A stretch of 64,000 nt of DNA. Source: Microbacterium sp. TNHR37B (GTDB lineage Bacteria; Actinomycetota; Actinomycetes; Actinomycetales; Microbacteriaceae). The stretch lies in assembly GCF_001620065.1 (NCBI RefSeq), contig NZ_LQGV01000003.1, forward strand, positions 1,116,001 to 1,180,000. Reading direction: 5' to 3'. Shown one piece after another: positions 8,295 to 17,354 of this stretch. Numbering within the stretch: position 1 is the stretch's first letter; every line of letters begins with the position of its first letter. The position numbers were made by a program, and so were the translations under genes. The notes under the pieces are model-generated. The model was given only the letters and a program-made list of their open reading frames with translations, did not search any database and was not told the DNA's origin.

Positions 8295-9258
8295 GATGAT
8301 GCGCGACCGGCTCGTCGTGCGGGAGGTCGCCCCGCTCAGTGCCGACGTCGTGCGCATCACGGTCGCGGCCGAGGACGGTCGTCCGCTGCCGCCGTGGGGT
8401 CCCGGCGACCACATCGACATCGAGCTGACGTCGGGGCTGACCCGGCAGTACTCCCTGTGCGGCGCGCGCGCCGAGGCCGACGCCTGGACGGTGGCCGTGC
8501 GGCTGGATCGCGCCGGCCGGGGCGGATCGGCGTTCGCGCACGAGGGACTCCGCGCGGGCGACGCGGTGCGGGTCGCCGGCCCGCGGGCGACGTTCGCCCT
8601 GGAGCATGCGCCCGACTACGTCCTGGTCGCGGGAGGCATCGGCATCACCCCCATCCTCACGATGGCCGAGCACCTGACCGAGAGTGGCACCCCGTTCCGC
8701 CTCTACTACTTCGACCGGGGCGCCGAGCGGATGGTGTTCCGCGAGCGCCTCGCCGCCCTCGGGCCCGCGGCGGTGATCGTCGACCGTGCGGTCGATACCC
8801 ACACGACGCTCGCCGCCGTCGTCGCCGGCGCCGGTCCCGACGCCCTCGTCTACGCGTGCGGACCACGGCGGATGCTCGACGAGCTCACCGACCTCGTGGA
8901 GCCGGGGCGGCTGCGCGTCGAGGATTTTGCTCCGGCTCCGGCATCCGCGACTCCGGAAGACGGGGAGCCGACGGGTGCGGCGTCCGATGCGTCGGCCTTC
9001 GAGGTGCAGCTGGGGGCGGGGGGTGAGGTCCACCCCGTCCCGGCCGGGTGCTCCCTGCTCGACGTGCTGCTGAAGGCCGGGGTGGACGTCATGTGGTCGT
9101 GCCGCGAGGGCAACTGCGCGAGTTGCGAGACCACCGTCATCGATGGGGTGCCCGATCACCGAGACGTCATCCTCACCGACGACGAGAAGGCGGCGAACGA
9201 CGTCATGTTCCCGTGCGTCTCGCGTTCGCTCACACCGCGCCTGGTGCTCGACTGTTGA
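8281..9258 (+). CDS. FAD/NAD(P) ferredoxin-type oxidoreductase, Rieske oxygenase reductase
   Basis: The GTG start lies inside the preceding gene. The order is phthalate-dioxygenase-reductase type: an FAD domain (RQYSLCG near residue 56), an NAD(P) domain (VAGGIGITPILTM, YACGPRRML), then a C-terminal plant-type [2Fe-2S] ferredoxin. Its cysteines lie in CREGNCASC (near residue 273) with the fourth in MFPCVSRS. It would pass electrons from NAD(P)H to the upstream Rieske oxygenase. Confidence 0.92.
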   Translation: MSTTEMMRDRLVVREVAPLSADVVRITVAAEDGRPLPPWGPGDHIDIELTSGLTRQYSLCGARAEADAWTVAVRLDRAGRGGSAFAHEGLRAGDAVRVAGPRATFALEHAPDYVLVAGGIGITPILTMAEHLTESGTPFRLYYFDRGAERMVFRERLAALGPAAVIVDRAVDTHTTLAAVVAGAGPDALVYACGPRRMLDELTDLVEPGRLRVEDFAPAPASATPEDGEPTGAASDASAFEVQLGAGGEVHPVPAGCSLLDVLLKAGVDVMWSCREGNCASCETTVIDGVPDHRDVILTDDEKAANDVMFPCVSRSLTPRLVLDC

Positions 9259-9311
9259 GACGTGTCTCTCCGACGCGGGCGGAGCTGGTGCGGATCGCGG
9301 GTGCCGGGCCA

Positions 9312-9317
9312 TAGCGT
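9312..9317 (+). promoter_or_regulatory. -10 element TAGCGT of a leaderless promoter
   Basis: TAGCGT sits 6 nt before the GTG at 9324, placing the transcription start at or next to the start codon. No Shine-Dalgarno sequence is needed. It matches the pattern seen before at least nine other starts in this window. Confidence 0.55.
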
Positions 9318-9323
9318 GGTGAG

Positions 9324-9749
9324 GTGACTCGCGATTCGGTGACCGTGGAGACGAGCGTGCGTGCGCCCGTGGAGACGGTTTGGCGACTGTTGACGGTCGA
9401 GCGCGACGCGTGGTGGCCGGAGATGCGTTTCGAACCTGTCGTCGGCGCCCCGCTGGTGGAGACGTGGACCGAGGGCGGCCTCCCGGCGAGTGCGTCGGGC
9501 ACCGTGACCCGCTGCGACGAACCGCACCTCCTCGGGTTCCGCTGGAGGGAGCCCGGCTGGCGCGCTCCTCTGGAGGTCACCATCCGGATCTCCTCCGGCG
9601 CCCTTTCGACCTCCGTCACCCTCCACGAGTCGGGGTTCTCCCGCGCGCAGACGCCGTCGTCGCTCCCCGACGAGCACGAGCAGGGGTGGCGCTACCACCT
9701 GGAGCGGTGGAAGCAGGCGAGCGAGGGCCGCGTCCCACCCGCCACCTGA
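9324..9749 (+). CDS. SRPBCC / AHSA1-like START-domain protein
   Basis: The 141-residue protein has the pattern of the SRPBCC helix-grip superfamily (AHSA1-like): VRAPVETVWRLLT at the N-terminus, a GTVTRCDEPHLLGFRWRE core, and a final amphipathic helix (HEQGWRYHLERWKQ). Members bind hydrophobic ligands and rarely have assigned roles. It is preceded by a leaderless -10 and is not obviously linked to the Rieske operon ending 65 bp upstream. Confidence 0.75.
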   Translation: MTRDSVTVETSVRAPVETVWRLLTVERDAWWPEMRFEPVVGAPLVETWTEGGLPASASGTVTRCDEPHLLGFRWREPGWRAPLEVTIRISSGALSTSVTLHESGFSRAQTPSSLPDEHEQGWRYHLERWKQASEGRVPPAT

Positions 9750-9770
9750 GCCGTGAGCGGGTGGCCCGGT

Positions 9771-9776
9771 TATCCT
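9771..9776 (+). promoter_or_regulatory. -10 element TATCCT of a leaderless promoter
   Basis: TATCCT lies 6 nt before the GTG at 9783. It decides the start of the peptidase gene in favour of 9783 over the GTG at 9753. Confidence 0.55.
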
Positions 9777-9782
9777 TCGACC

Positions 9783-10727
9783 GTGCACCCTCCGCTCGAA
9801 CCGTTCGCCTCCGGCATCCTGTCGCGCCCCGGAGGGGTGGGCCTCTACTGGGAGACGTCCGGCAACCCGGAGGGGCGACCGGCGCTGTACCTCCACGGCG
9901 GCCCGGGCGGCGGGCTCGGGCGAGGGGGCTATCGTCGACGGTTCGACCCCGACACCTACCTGATCGTCGGGCTCGACCAGCGGGGGTGCGGCCGGAGCAC
10001 GCCGTGGGCCATCGACGACCTCGACCACCTCGACGAGAACACGACCCCCGCACTCCTGGCCGACATCGAAGCGCTCCGCGCGCACCTGGGCCTCGACGCG
10101 TGGTTGATCCACGGCGTCTCGTGGGGATCCACCCTCGCGCTCGCCTATGCGCTCGCCCATCCCGAGCGGGTCACGGAGCTCGTCCTCACCGCCGTCACAA
10201 CCGGCGCGCGGTCGGAGATCGACTGGATCACCGAGGGGGTGGGAGTGATCTTCCCCGAGGCGTGGGCGGCGCTCGCGGCGGCCCTCCCTCCCGGGGAGCG
10301 CGTCGTGGAGCACTACGCGGCGCTGCTGAGGAGCCCGGACCCGGCGGTCCGCGCCGCGGCGGCCGATCGCTGGGACGCGTGGGAGTCGACGCACATCTCC
10401 CTCGACCCCGCCTACCGGCCGGGTCCGTCCCACGAGGACTCCCGCACGCGGCAGAACTTCGCGACGCTCGTCACGCACTACTGGGCGAACGACTGCTTCC
10501 TCCGCGGTGACGAGGTGATCCTCCCGCGGGCGGCGGCCCTCGCGGGGATTCCGGGGGTGCTCATTCACGGTCGCTACGACGTCAGCGGACCCGCGATCAC
10601 GCCGTGGCTCCTGCACCGGTCCTGGCCCGGAAGTCGTCTCGAGATCGTCGAGACCGAAGGCCACGGCGGGGAGATCGAGATGGCGCTCACCACCGAGGCG
10701 ATCGACGGCTTCGCGCGACGCGGGTGA
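9783..10727 (+). CDS. pip: Prolyl iminopeptidase (proline aminopeptidase)
   Basis: This 314-residue alpha/beta hydrolase belongs to peptidase family S33. It begins with the typical PPLEPFASGIL. It shows the oxyanion motif HGGPGGG, LDQRGCGRS, the nucleophile elbow GVSWGSTLAL, and a late His in TEGHGGEIE. It removes N-terminal proline from peptides in the cytoplasm. The GTG at 9783 is preferred because of the family N-terminus and the correctly spaced -10 element. It appears monocistronic. Confidence 0.88.
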   Translation: MHPPLEPFASGILSRPGGVGLYWETSGNPEGRPALYLHGGPGGGLGRGGYRRRFDPDTYLIVGLDQRGCGRSTPWAIDDLDHLDENTTPALLADIEALRAHLGLDAWLIHGVSWGSTLALAYALAHPERVTELVLTAVTTGARSEIDWITEGVGVIFPEAWAALAAALPPGERVVEHYAALLRSPDPAVRAAAADRWDAWESTHISLDPAYRPGPSHEDSRTRQNFATLVTHYWANDCFLRGDEVILPRAAALAGIPGVLIHGRYDVSGPAITPWLLHRSWPGSRLEIVETEGHGGEIEMALTTEAIDGFARRG

Positions 10728-10764
10728 TCCCGCCGCCCCGAGGCCGCGTGTTTGGATGGGCAGC

Positions 10765-13077
10765 ATGAAGCGGTGGGTGGCGCGGGCGATCGGCGCACCC
10801 GGCGCGACGTCGTTCGCCCGGTTCGAGCGGATCGTCACCGGGGCGGAGGCGCGGCGGCCGTGGGCGGCGGCGCTCGACGACGCGTCGGTGTCCGCCGAAG
10901 CGCGCGAGGCGGTCAGCGCGATGGCGGGCGTGGTGGCTTCTCCGCGGCTCCTCGCCGTGCTCCGCACGGCCGCGAGCCGTGCGGTCGGGCAGGAACCCTT
11001 CGACGAGCAGCTCCTCGCCGTGTGTGCTCTGCTCTCGGGCCACGCCGTGGAGATGGACACCGGCGAAGGGAAGACGCTCACGGGAGCGCTCGCGGCGGCG
11101 GCGTTCGCGCTCGCCGGCCGCCGCGTGCACGTGCTGTCGGTGAACGACTACCTGGCGGAGCGCGATGCGGAGTGGATGCGCCCCCTCTTCGAGCTGCTCG
11201 ATATCTCCGTCGCCTGGATCGGTCAGCGGACGGACACCGACGCGCGACGACGCGCCTATCGCGCCGACGTCGTCTACGCGCCGGTGAGCGAGGTCGGCTA
11301 CGACGTGCTCCGTGACCGCTTCGTCACGGCAGTGAGCGACCGGGTGGAGCCCGGCCTGGACGTCGCCCTCGTCGATGAGGCCGATGCGGTGATGATCGAC
11401 GAGGCGATGTCTCCCCTCGTCCTGGCCGGTGCCTCGCCCGAGCCGCCCGAGGAGTTCACCCTCGCCGACGCGATCGTTCGGGACCTCGACGCCGACGCGC
11501 ACTACGCGATCGACGCCGACCGCGTCACGGTCTCGCTCACCGACGCCGGTCTCGATCAGCTCGAGCAGCGGCTCGGCGGGATCAACCTCTACGACACGGC
11601 GCACACCGCGACCCTCACGAAGGTCAACCTGGCCCTCCACGCCCACGTCCTGGTCCACCGCGACGTGGACTATCTCGTGGTCGACGATGCGATCACCCTG
11701 ATCAACTCGGCCCGCGGACGCTTGGCGCATCAGCAGCGGTGGCCCGATGGTCTGCACGCCGCCGTCGAGGCGAAGGAGGGGCTGCCGATCTCCTCGCCCG
11801 GGCTTGTGCTGGACACGCTGACGGTCCACGACCTGCTGCGCTCGTACGCCACCCTCACCGGCATGAGCGGCACCGTCGTCGCCGTCGCCGACGAACTGAT
11901 CGAGTTCTTCGAGCTGCGGTCCGGGCGCGTGGAGCGGCGCCGCCCGAACCGCCGCGTCGACAGGGTGCCGCGCGTGTTCGTCGACGACCGGGAGCGCAAG
12001 GCCGCCGTCGTCGCGGAAGTCGTCGAGAGGCACCGCACCGGTCAGCCCGTGCTCGTCGGCACGCAGAGCGTCCGCGAGTCGGAGCGGTACGCCGCGGTGC
12101 TCGCCGCCGCCGGCGTCGACGCGCAGGTGCTGAACGCCCGCAACGACGCCAGCGAGGCGGCCGTGATCGCCCGCGCCGGAACGTTCGGGGCGGTCACCAT
12201 CTCGACGCAGATGTCAGGTCGCGGCACCGACATCCGGCTCGGAGGCCCCGATGAGGCCGACCATCATCGGGTCGCCGCGACGGGTGGGCTCGCGGTGCTC
12301 CAGGTGGGACGCTATCCGTCCGCCCGGCTCGACGCTCAGCTCCGAGGACGCTCCGGACGCCAGGGCGACCCCGGCGTCACGCAGACGTACGTGAGCACCG
12401 ACGACGAGCTCGTCCGGGCGCACGCCCCCCGTCACCACCTCGAGAAGATCCGACGCCGCGGATCGCGCCTCGACCAGACCACGCTTCGCTTCATCGTCGA
12501 CCATGCGCAGCGCGCGGCGGAGAGCGCGCGTCGTACGAGGCATCGCGACACGTGGGACTTCAGCCGCGCGATCGCCCGGCAGCGCAGTACTGTCCTCGCC
12601 GCCCGAGCGGAGGTCCTGGCCGGGGATCGCGCCGGCGTCGAGCTCTCCGGGCGGATCCCGAACGAGCTCGACGCCCTCGCCTCGGCCTCTTCACCCGAGG
12701 CGGTCCATCGGCTCCTGCGGGAGGTCACCCTGTGGACCCTGGACGAGCAGTGGTGCGATCACCTCGCTCGCCTCACCGAGGTCCGCGACGGAATCCACCT
12801 CCAGGCGCTCGCCGGGGTGAACCCCCGCGACGAGTTCCATCGCATCGCGCTGCGTGAGTTCCATGGGTTCTTCACCGCCGCCTACGACCGCGCCGCCGAG
12901 ATCGTCCGCGCCGTCTCCATCGACCAGGTGGGGGAGGGCATCGCGGCCCTCGGGCTGCGCCGACCCTCGGCGACCTGGACGTACATGACCAGCGACAACC
13001 CCCTGGGCTCCCCGATCGACAGGGCGGCCCGCACCGCCGGCACGTGGGTGCGGTCCCGTCTCTATCGCATCGAGTAG
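10765..13077 (+). CDS. secA2: Accessory Sec translocase ATPase SecA2
   Basis: About 770 residues form a SecA motor: Walker A MDTGEGKT near residue 97, SVNDYLAERDAEWM, the DEAD-like VDEADAVMIDEA, QMSGRGTDIRLGG, and GRSGRQGDPG. It lacks the long C-terminal linker and the CxC..CH zinc motif of housekeeping SecA. It is shorter than SecA1, as expected for actinobacterial SecA2, which exports a small set of proteins. An ATG at 10756 is also in frame. I prefer 10765 because the protein then begins MKRWVARAIG. No dedicated substrate sits next to it. Confidence 0.88.
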   Translation: MKRWVARAIGAPGATSFARFERIVTGAEARRPWAAALDDASVSAEAREAVSAMAGVVASPRLLAVLRTAASRAVGQEPFDEQLLAVCALLSGHAVEMDTGEGKTLTGALAAAAFALAGRRVHVLSVNDYLAERDAEWMRPLFELLDISVAWIGQRTDTDARRRAYRADVVYAPVSEVGYDVLRDRFVTAVSDRVEPGLDVALVDEADAVMIDEAMSPLVLAGASPEPPEEFTLADAIVRDLDADAHYAIDADRVTVSLTDAGLDQLEQRLGGINLYDTAHTATLTKVNLALHAHVLVHRDVDYLVVDDAITLINSARGRLAHQQRWPDGLHAAVEAKEGLPISSPGLVLDTLTVHDLLRSYATLTGMSGTVVAVADELIEFFELRSGRVERRRPNRRVDRVPRVFVDDRERKAAVVAEVVERHRTGQPVLVGTQSVRESERYAAVLAAAGVDAQVLNARNDASEAAVIARAGTFGAVTISTQMSGRGTDIRLGGPDEADHHRVAATGGLAVLQVGRYPSARLDAQLRGRSGRQGDPGVTQTYVSTDDELVRAHAPRHHLEKIRRRGSRLDQTTLRFIVDHAQRAAESARRTRHRDTWDFSRAIARQRSTVLAARAEVLAGDRAGVELSGRIPNELDALASASSPEAVHRLLREVTLWTLDEQWCDHLARLTEVRDGIHLQALAGVNPRDEFHRIALREFHGFFTAAYDRAAEIVRAVSIDQVGEGIAALGLRRPSATWTYMTSDNPLGSPIDRAARTAGTWVRSRLYRIE

Positions 13078-13121
13078 CCGATCTCCGTCGCCTGGGGGAG
13101 GCGATCGAGTGACACCCCTCG

Positions 13122-13127
13122 TAGCGT
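13122..13127 (+). promoter_or_regulatory. -10 element TAGCGT of a leaderless promoter
   Basis: TAGCGT is followed by 6 nt and then the ATG at 13134, the same arrangement as at 9312 and 14938. Confidence 0.55.
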
Positions 13128-13133
13128 GGAGGC

Positions 13134-13409
13134 ATGGACAGCGGCATCGAGCAGGAGCGGCAGCACGCGTCGGCGGTCGAGGCGGCCCGCCTTCGGACGG
13201 GCATGAGGTGGCTCGTCGGCGGATCGATCATCGCGCTGATGGCCCTCGTCTCCTGGTCGATCCTGTCCGCGGCCAGCGGGTCGGCGGCGGGCATGGTGGC
13301 GGCAAGCTCGGGCTCTGTCGCGGTCGTCGTCGCCTGGACCACCGGATATGTCGCGATCTCCACCCGCCTGAAGCAACTCGCTGCGCCCGCCGATCCCGAG
13401 CGCGCGTGA
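13134..13409 (+). CDS. Small two-helix membrane protein
   Basis: This 91-residue protein has a charged N-terminal segment, then two hydrophobic helices (about residues 25-47 and 51-73), and a short charged tail. I do not recognise a family. Its GTGA overlap couples it to the phosphotransferase downstream. Its leaderless promoter supports it being real. Confidence 0.65.
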   Translation: MDSGIEQERQHASAVEAARLRTGMRWLVGGSIIALMALVSWSILSAASGSAAGMVAASSGSVAVVVAWTTGYVAISTRLKQLAAPADPERA

Positions 13410-14185
13410 CCGAGGAGCACGCGCTCACCGGCGGCAACTCGACCGCCGTGGTGAGGGTGGGGGAGACGGTCCGACGCGAAGCCGGACCCTGGACTCCCGC
13501 GGTCCATACGCTGCTCCGCACGCTGCGAGCCGTGGGGATCGACGCCGTCCCGGAGCCGATCGGGTTCGACGATCGGGGCCGGGAAGTGCTCTCCTTCCTG
13601 CCGGGCGAGGTCGGCGCCTACCCGTTGCCGGGCTGGCTCTGGGATCCGAGGATCCTCGACGACGCGGGCGCACTGCTGCGGCGCGTCCACGAGGCGAGCG
13701 TGCCTCTGGTCGGTCAGGACCTCTCGTGGCGATCGCGCGCCGAACCCGCCGAGGTCATCTGTCACAACGATGCCGCCCCGTACAACATGACGTTCTCCGG
13801 AGGGCGGCTGACCGGCCTGTTCGACTTCGACATGGCCGGTCCCGGACCACGTCTTCGCGATCTCTCCTACCTCGCGTATCGCCTCGCCCCGCTGGCGGAA
13901 GACGCCGGTGCGGTGTTCAGCACGGAGCAGCGGCTGACACGCATCGACCGACTCGTCTCCGCGTACGGGATGGTCTTCGCGCGCTCCGAGGTGCTGGCCG
14001 CTGTTGCCGATCGTCTCCGCGAGCTCGCCGAGTACACCGACGGGCGACACCGCGAGACGGGCAACCCGGAGTTCGCCGACCACGCCGCGATGTACCGGCG
14101 GGATGCGCGTCGAGCGGAGCGACTGTCTGGCGAGGCGACGGGCGCGGCGCGTCCGGAAGAGTCGCGCGCCGGGGATGAGGCCTGA
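13406..14185 (+). CDS. Phosphotransferase (aminoglycoside phosphotransferase/kinase fold)
   Basis: The 259-residue protein starts at a GTG overlapping the upstream stop. The kinase catalytic loop HNDAAPYNMTF (Asp and Asn in D-x4-N spacing, near residue 117) and the metal-binding FDFDMAG segment are intact, so it should be an active small-molecule kinase of the APH superfamily. The substrate is unknown. It differs clearly from the second kinase at 22922-23608. Confidence 0.8.
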   Translation: MTEEHALTGGNSTAVVRVGETVRREAGPWTPAVHTLLRTLRAVGIDAVPEPIGFDDRGREVLSFLPGEVGAYPLPGWLWDPRILDDAGALLRRVHEASVPLVGQDLSWRSRAEPAEVICHNDAAPYNMTFSGGRLTGLFDFDMAGPGPRLRDLSYLAYRLAPLAEDAGAVFSTEQRLTRIDRLVSAYGMVFARSEVLAAVADRLRELAEYTDGRHRETGNPEFADHAAMYRRDARRAERLSGEATGAARPEESRAGDEA

Positions 14186-14220
14186 TCCGGTGGCGGCGCG
14201 GATCCGCGGGGTCGCGCGAT

Positions 14221-14826
14221 TCAGTCCAGGGCGACGCCGTGCTCGGCTGCCACCCGCTCGAATTGGGCGTAGAGCCGGGGCCAGCGCTCCTCCTGCCCGA
14301 ACCGTTCCCGCGCGTCCTCGACGTGCTGACGGGCGGCGGCGGCGTCGCCCGTGGCGCACCACCATGCGAGCAGCGTCGTGTCCAGGGGTGCGTCGCTCTC
14401 GCGGAGCACGGCGGCCAGTGACGCGCCGTCGACGACACGGCTGAGGTGGGCGTCGAGCTCGCGGAGAGCGGTGGCGAACGCGTCGTCGAGGGCGTCGTCG
14501 GTCCACTCCTCCACGTCGATCCACTGCCCCGGCCACGTGATGACGTCCTCGAACCGCGTGACGTACTGCGGTGTCGCACGCGTGAGGTCGTCGGGAACCG
14601 CCGATCCGATGGTGCGCGCGAACTCCGCCGAGTAGGCGCTGACGTTCACATAGATCCGCAGGTGGCCGGCGGAGTTGCCGTGACTGCGCTGCGGGCTGAT
14701 GCCGTGCACCACGTCGCCGGTGACCCGAGTCCACTCCCACCGCTTCTTGCGATACCCCCGAGGTTTCAGCTCCGGCGTGATCACGCGGGCGGCGAAGGCG
14801 GTGAGACGGGGATCGAGATCGGCCAC
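14221..14826 (-). CDS. DUF4304-like protein
   Basis: The 201-residue protein begins ...AFAARVITPELKPRGYRKKRWEWTR, the characteristic opening of DUF4304, followed by HLRIYVNV. It has no visible catalytic motif or membrane segment. The start is GTG, with TACCAT 8 nt upstream on the minus strand. Function is unknown. It converges with the phosphotransferase gene. Confidence 0.65.
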   Translation of the reverse strand: MADLDPRLTAFAARVITPELKPRGYRKKRWEWTRVTGDVVHGISPQRSHGNSAGHLRIYVNVSAYSAEFARTIGSAVPDDLTRATPQYVTRFEDVITWPGQWIDVEEWTDDALDDAFATALRELDAHLSRVVDGASLAAVLRESDAPLDTTLLAWWCATGDAAAARQHVEDARERFGQEERWPRLYAQFERVAAEHGVALD

Positions 14827-14937
14827 GACACCCGATGGTAGGGCCAGACACCGCCGATGCGTCAGCGGCCCTCACCATCATCCTTCCGGTGGATCACGAT
14901 CATCCACGCGCCCGACGATGGCTGCGCTGCGGATTTC

Positions 14938-14943
14938 TAGCGT
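14938..14943 (+). promoter_or_regulatory. -10 element TAGCGT of a leaderless promoter
   Basis: TAGCGT lies 7 nt before the ATG at 14951. Confidence 0.5.
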
Positions 14944-14950
14944 GGAAGCC

Positions 14951-15370
14951 ATGAGCAACGAAACCGGAATCCCCGGACTGGCCGGGCTCGGCCTCCTCTC
15001 CATCGTCCTGATCCTCGCGGGCTGCTCCGCGATCGACGATGTCGCGCACGGGAGCGCCCAGACCACCTACCCGAACGCCCCGGCATTCGAGAAGGACCAC
15101 GCCGACACTGCCGCCTGGCTGCCCGCCGATGCCACATCGGTGACGCTCGTCTCATCGACGCGTGCAGACGGGGTGATGACGCTCGCCTACGACTCTGCGA
15201 CCGCCCCGGAGGGGTGCGAGTCCGTCGCGCGGCAGTCGAGCCCGACGATGAGCATCGACACCGACATCGACGTCTATGCGACCTCGTCCGTGCTCCTGTG
15301 CGGACAGTGGGCCGTGGCTCACGAGGCCGGTCAGTGGCTGGCCTGGACGCCGGCGACCGAGGCGAAGTGA
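14951..15370 (+). CDS. Small secreted lipoprotein
   Basis: The product has 139 residues with a hydrophobic signal segment ending in the lipobox LILAGC, so the Cys near residue 25 should be lipidated. The mature part has two further cysteines that could pair (in EGCESVA and LLCGQWAV). No family is recognised. The start is chosen by the leaderless -10 just upstream and by the position of the signal peptide. Confidence 0.7.
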   Translation: MSNETGIPGLAGLGLLSIVLILAGCSAIDDVAHGSAQTTYPNAPAFEKDHADTAAWLPADATSVTLVSSTRADGVMTLAYDSATAPEGCESVARQSSPTMSIDTDIDVYATSSVLLCGQWAVAHEAGQWLAWTPATEAK

Positions 15371-15396
15371 TCGGCCCGGCTGCGCGCTGAGCGGCG

Positions 15397-16089
15397 TCAG
15401 GCGGAAGGGGCCTCCGACACCCGCTCGCGCCACGGCATCCCGTAACGCTGGGTGAGCTCCACGATCTGATCCTCCGTCAGGAGGCGGTAGCGGTCGTCGG
15501 GCTGGAGGAGCCAGGTGCGCGCCGCCTCTTCCACTTCGATGGCGGCGTGGAGGGCCGCGTCCGGGTTCTGGCCCGCCGTGATCTGACCGTGGTTGGCCAG
15601 CAGCGCGCCCCGGAAACGCCACGGGGAGCGTCGCACCTCGTCGGCTTGGCGCACGTCGCCCGGCGCGTAGAACGGGATGAGCGGAACCTGTCCCACCTTC
15701 ATGAGGAAGTAGGGCGTCACCGGAGGGAGCGCGCAGTGGTCTGCCCACGGCTCACGGCACGAGGCGGCCACGGCGTGCGGAGAGTGCACGTGCACGATCG
15801 AGCGCATCTCCGTGTCCCTCTCGTAGAGGGCGATGTGGAGGAAGACCTCTTTCGAGGGACGAGGACCGTCGAGGTGCCGTCCGTCCAGGGCGACGATCGA
15901 CAGGGCGTCCGGGTCGAGGGCCGCGAGGTCGGCGTTGGTGGGGGAGATCGCGAGGAGATCCCCGTCGCGCACGCTGACGTTGCCCGAACGTCCGGGGCTC
16001 AGACCCGCCGTCGTGGCGGCCGCAGCGGCGGACACGAGCGCGATGCGCTGATCGAGCGCGATGGTTCCGGTTGCCGAATCGAGGCTCAT
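15397..16089 (-). CDS. otnC: Class II aldolase-type 3-oxo-tetronate-4-phosphate decarboxylase (OtnC-like)
   Basis: The 230-residue class II aldolase/adducin-fold protein shows GRSGNVSVRDGD, PSKEVFLHIALYERD, the zinc ligands HVHSPHA, and a third His in ANHGQIT. OtnC converts 3-oxo-tetronate 4-phosphate to dihydroxyacetone phosphate and CO2. Assignment rests on its 4-bp overlap with an OtnK-type kinase gene, the pairing established for four-carbon acid-sugar catabolism. L-fuculose-phosphate-aldolase-like activity is the alternative. Confidence 0.82.
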   Translation of the reverse strand: MSLDSATGTIALDQRIALVSAAAAATTAGLSPGRSGNVSVRDGDLLAISPTNADLAALDPDALSIVALDGRHLDGPRPSKEVFLHIALYERDTEMRSIVHVHSPHAVAASCREPWADHCALPPVTPYFLMKVGQVPLIPFYAPGDVRQADEVRRSPWRFRGALLANHGQITAGQNPDAALHAAIEVEEAARTWLLQPDDRYRLLTEDQIVELTQRYGMPWRERVSEAPSA

Positions 16090-17327
16090 GCGAGAAGCTC
16101 CCACGCGTTGGTGAACATGTCGTCGGCGCCGAAGTTCCCCGACTTGAGGGCCAGACCCATCCGGCCGTGCGCGGTGAGGGCATCGGTCCACACCACGCCG
16201 GGGGCGATGACCTGCCCCACGCGGAGCGAGGCGATCCCGAGGTCGTGGACGACACGGCCGCTCGTCTCGCCGCCCGCCACGATGAGTGCACCCAGCCGGG
16301 GCGCGGCGTGCTGGGCGACGAGACCGAGCACCCACTCCACGTCGTCGCCGGACACGGCGGACGGCGCCGCGTCGAGGTCGGTCAGCGAGTCGGTCGCGTA
16401 GACGAGGGCCGCGCGTCCCGGCGCGGCATCCCACTGCGCCGTCACCCATGCGAACACCTCGCCGGCGTAGGCGACCGGATCGTCGGCGATGCGTGCCGCG
16501 TCGAGCTTGAGGGTGGGCAGATGCTCCCGCGCGTGCGCCACCTGGCGACGGGTGGTGGCCGAGGCGGACCCGCTGAGGATCAGCCGTTCTCCCGGACGGG
16601 CGACAACGGGGTCGCCGCCGGTCGCCTCGTCGTCACCGTCGGCACCCAGCCCGAGGGCGAGCCCGGCGCCACCGGTGAGGAGGACGTGCTCGCCCGCGGC
16701 GCGGGCCAGCGCGACGAGGTCGTCGTCGTCGATCGCGTCGGCGATGACGATCCGGGGCTCTCCCGCGGGGGCGAGCTCGTCGGCGATCCCGCCCGAGCGC
16801 ACGGCATCGAGGAAGAGGGAGGAGATCCCGAGCCGGGTCTGCGGACGAAGGAGCCGCTCCAGGCTGGCGTCGCGCATCGGTGTCAGCGGATGGTGCCGCA
16901 TGGGGCTCTCATCGAGGGGCACGTGTCCGACGAACAGGCGCCCCTGGTAGACGGTGCGGCCGTTGCGGGGGTAGGCGGGTGCGACGAGGGCGACGTCCAG
17001 GCCGAGTTCGGGAAGGAGAGCGTCGATGACCGGCCCGATGTTGCCCTCGGGCGTGGAGTCGAACGTGGAGCAGTACTTGAAGAAGAACGTGCTCGCTCCC
17101 TGGTCACGAGTCCACTGGATCGCGGCGGTGCTGGCGGCCACGGCGTCGGCCACCGGAGCCGTGCGCGACTTGAGCGCGACCACGAGCGCGTCGGCCTCCC
17201 GCAGGTCGTCGGGGTCGACGCGGTCGACGTCGAACACGACGAGGGCGCTCCGCCCGACCGCAGCGAGAACGGACGCGATGTCTGTGGCGCCGGTGACGTC
17301 GTCTGCGACGCAGCCGATGATGCTCAT
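16086..17327 (-). CDS. otnK: Four-carbon acid sugar kinase, OtnK-like (DUF1537)
   Basis: The 413-residue protein opens with GCVADDVTGATD, the signature of the four-carbon acid sugar kinase family. It carries FKYCSTFDSTPEGNIG and the nucleotide-binding C-terminal half (LSGSASATT, VAGGETSGRVV). It phosphorylates 3-oxo-tetronate at C4 before OtnC decarboxylation. The ATG at 17327 has GGAGGA upstream at ideal spacing; an in-frame GTG at 17339 lies inside that site and is rejected. Confidence 0.88.
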   Translation of the reverse strand: MSIIGCVADDVTGATDIASVLAAVGRSALVVFDVDRVDPDDLREADALVVALKSRTAPVADAVAASTAAIQWTRDQGASTFFFKYCSTFDSTPEGNIGPVIDALLPELGLDVALVAPAYPRNGRTVYQGRLFVGHVPLDESPMRHHPLTPMRDASLERLLRPQTRLGISSLFLDAVRSGGIADELAPAGEPRIVIADAIDDDDLVALARAAGEHVLLTGGAGLALGLGADGDDEATGGDPVVARPGERLILSGSASATTRRQVAHAREHLPTLKLDAARIADDPVAYAGEVFAWVTAQWDAAPGRAALVYATDSLTDLDAAPSAVSGDDVEWVLGLVAQHAAPRLGALIVAGGETSGRVVHDLGIASLRVGQVIAPGVVWTDALTAHGRMGLALKSGNFGADDMFTNAWELLA

Positions 17328-17354
17328 GTGTTCCTCCACGTCCCAGCATATACA

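Noticed and set aside
13087..13104. TCGCCT/AGGCGA hairpin after secA2 as a terminator
   Set aside because: The stem is only 6 bp, there is no T-run, and it sits in the promoter of the next gene.
17328..17339. GTG at 17339 as the otnK start
   Set aside because: It lies within the GGAGGA ribosome site of the ATG at 17327, and the family begins at the ADDVTGATD segment shortly after that ATG.
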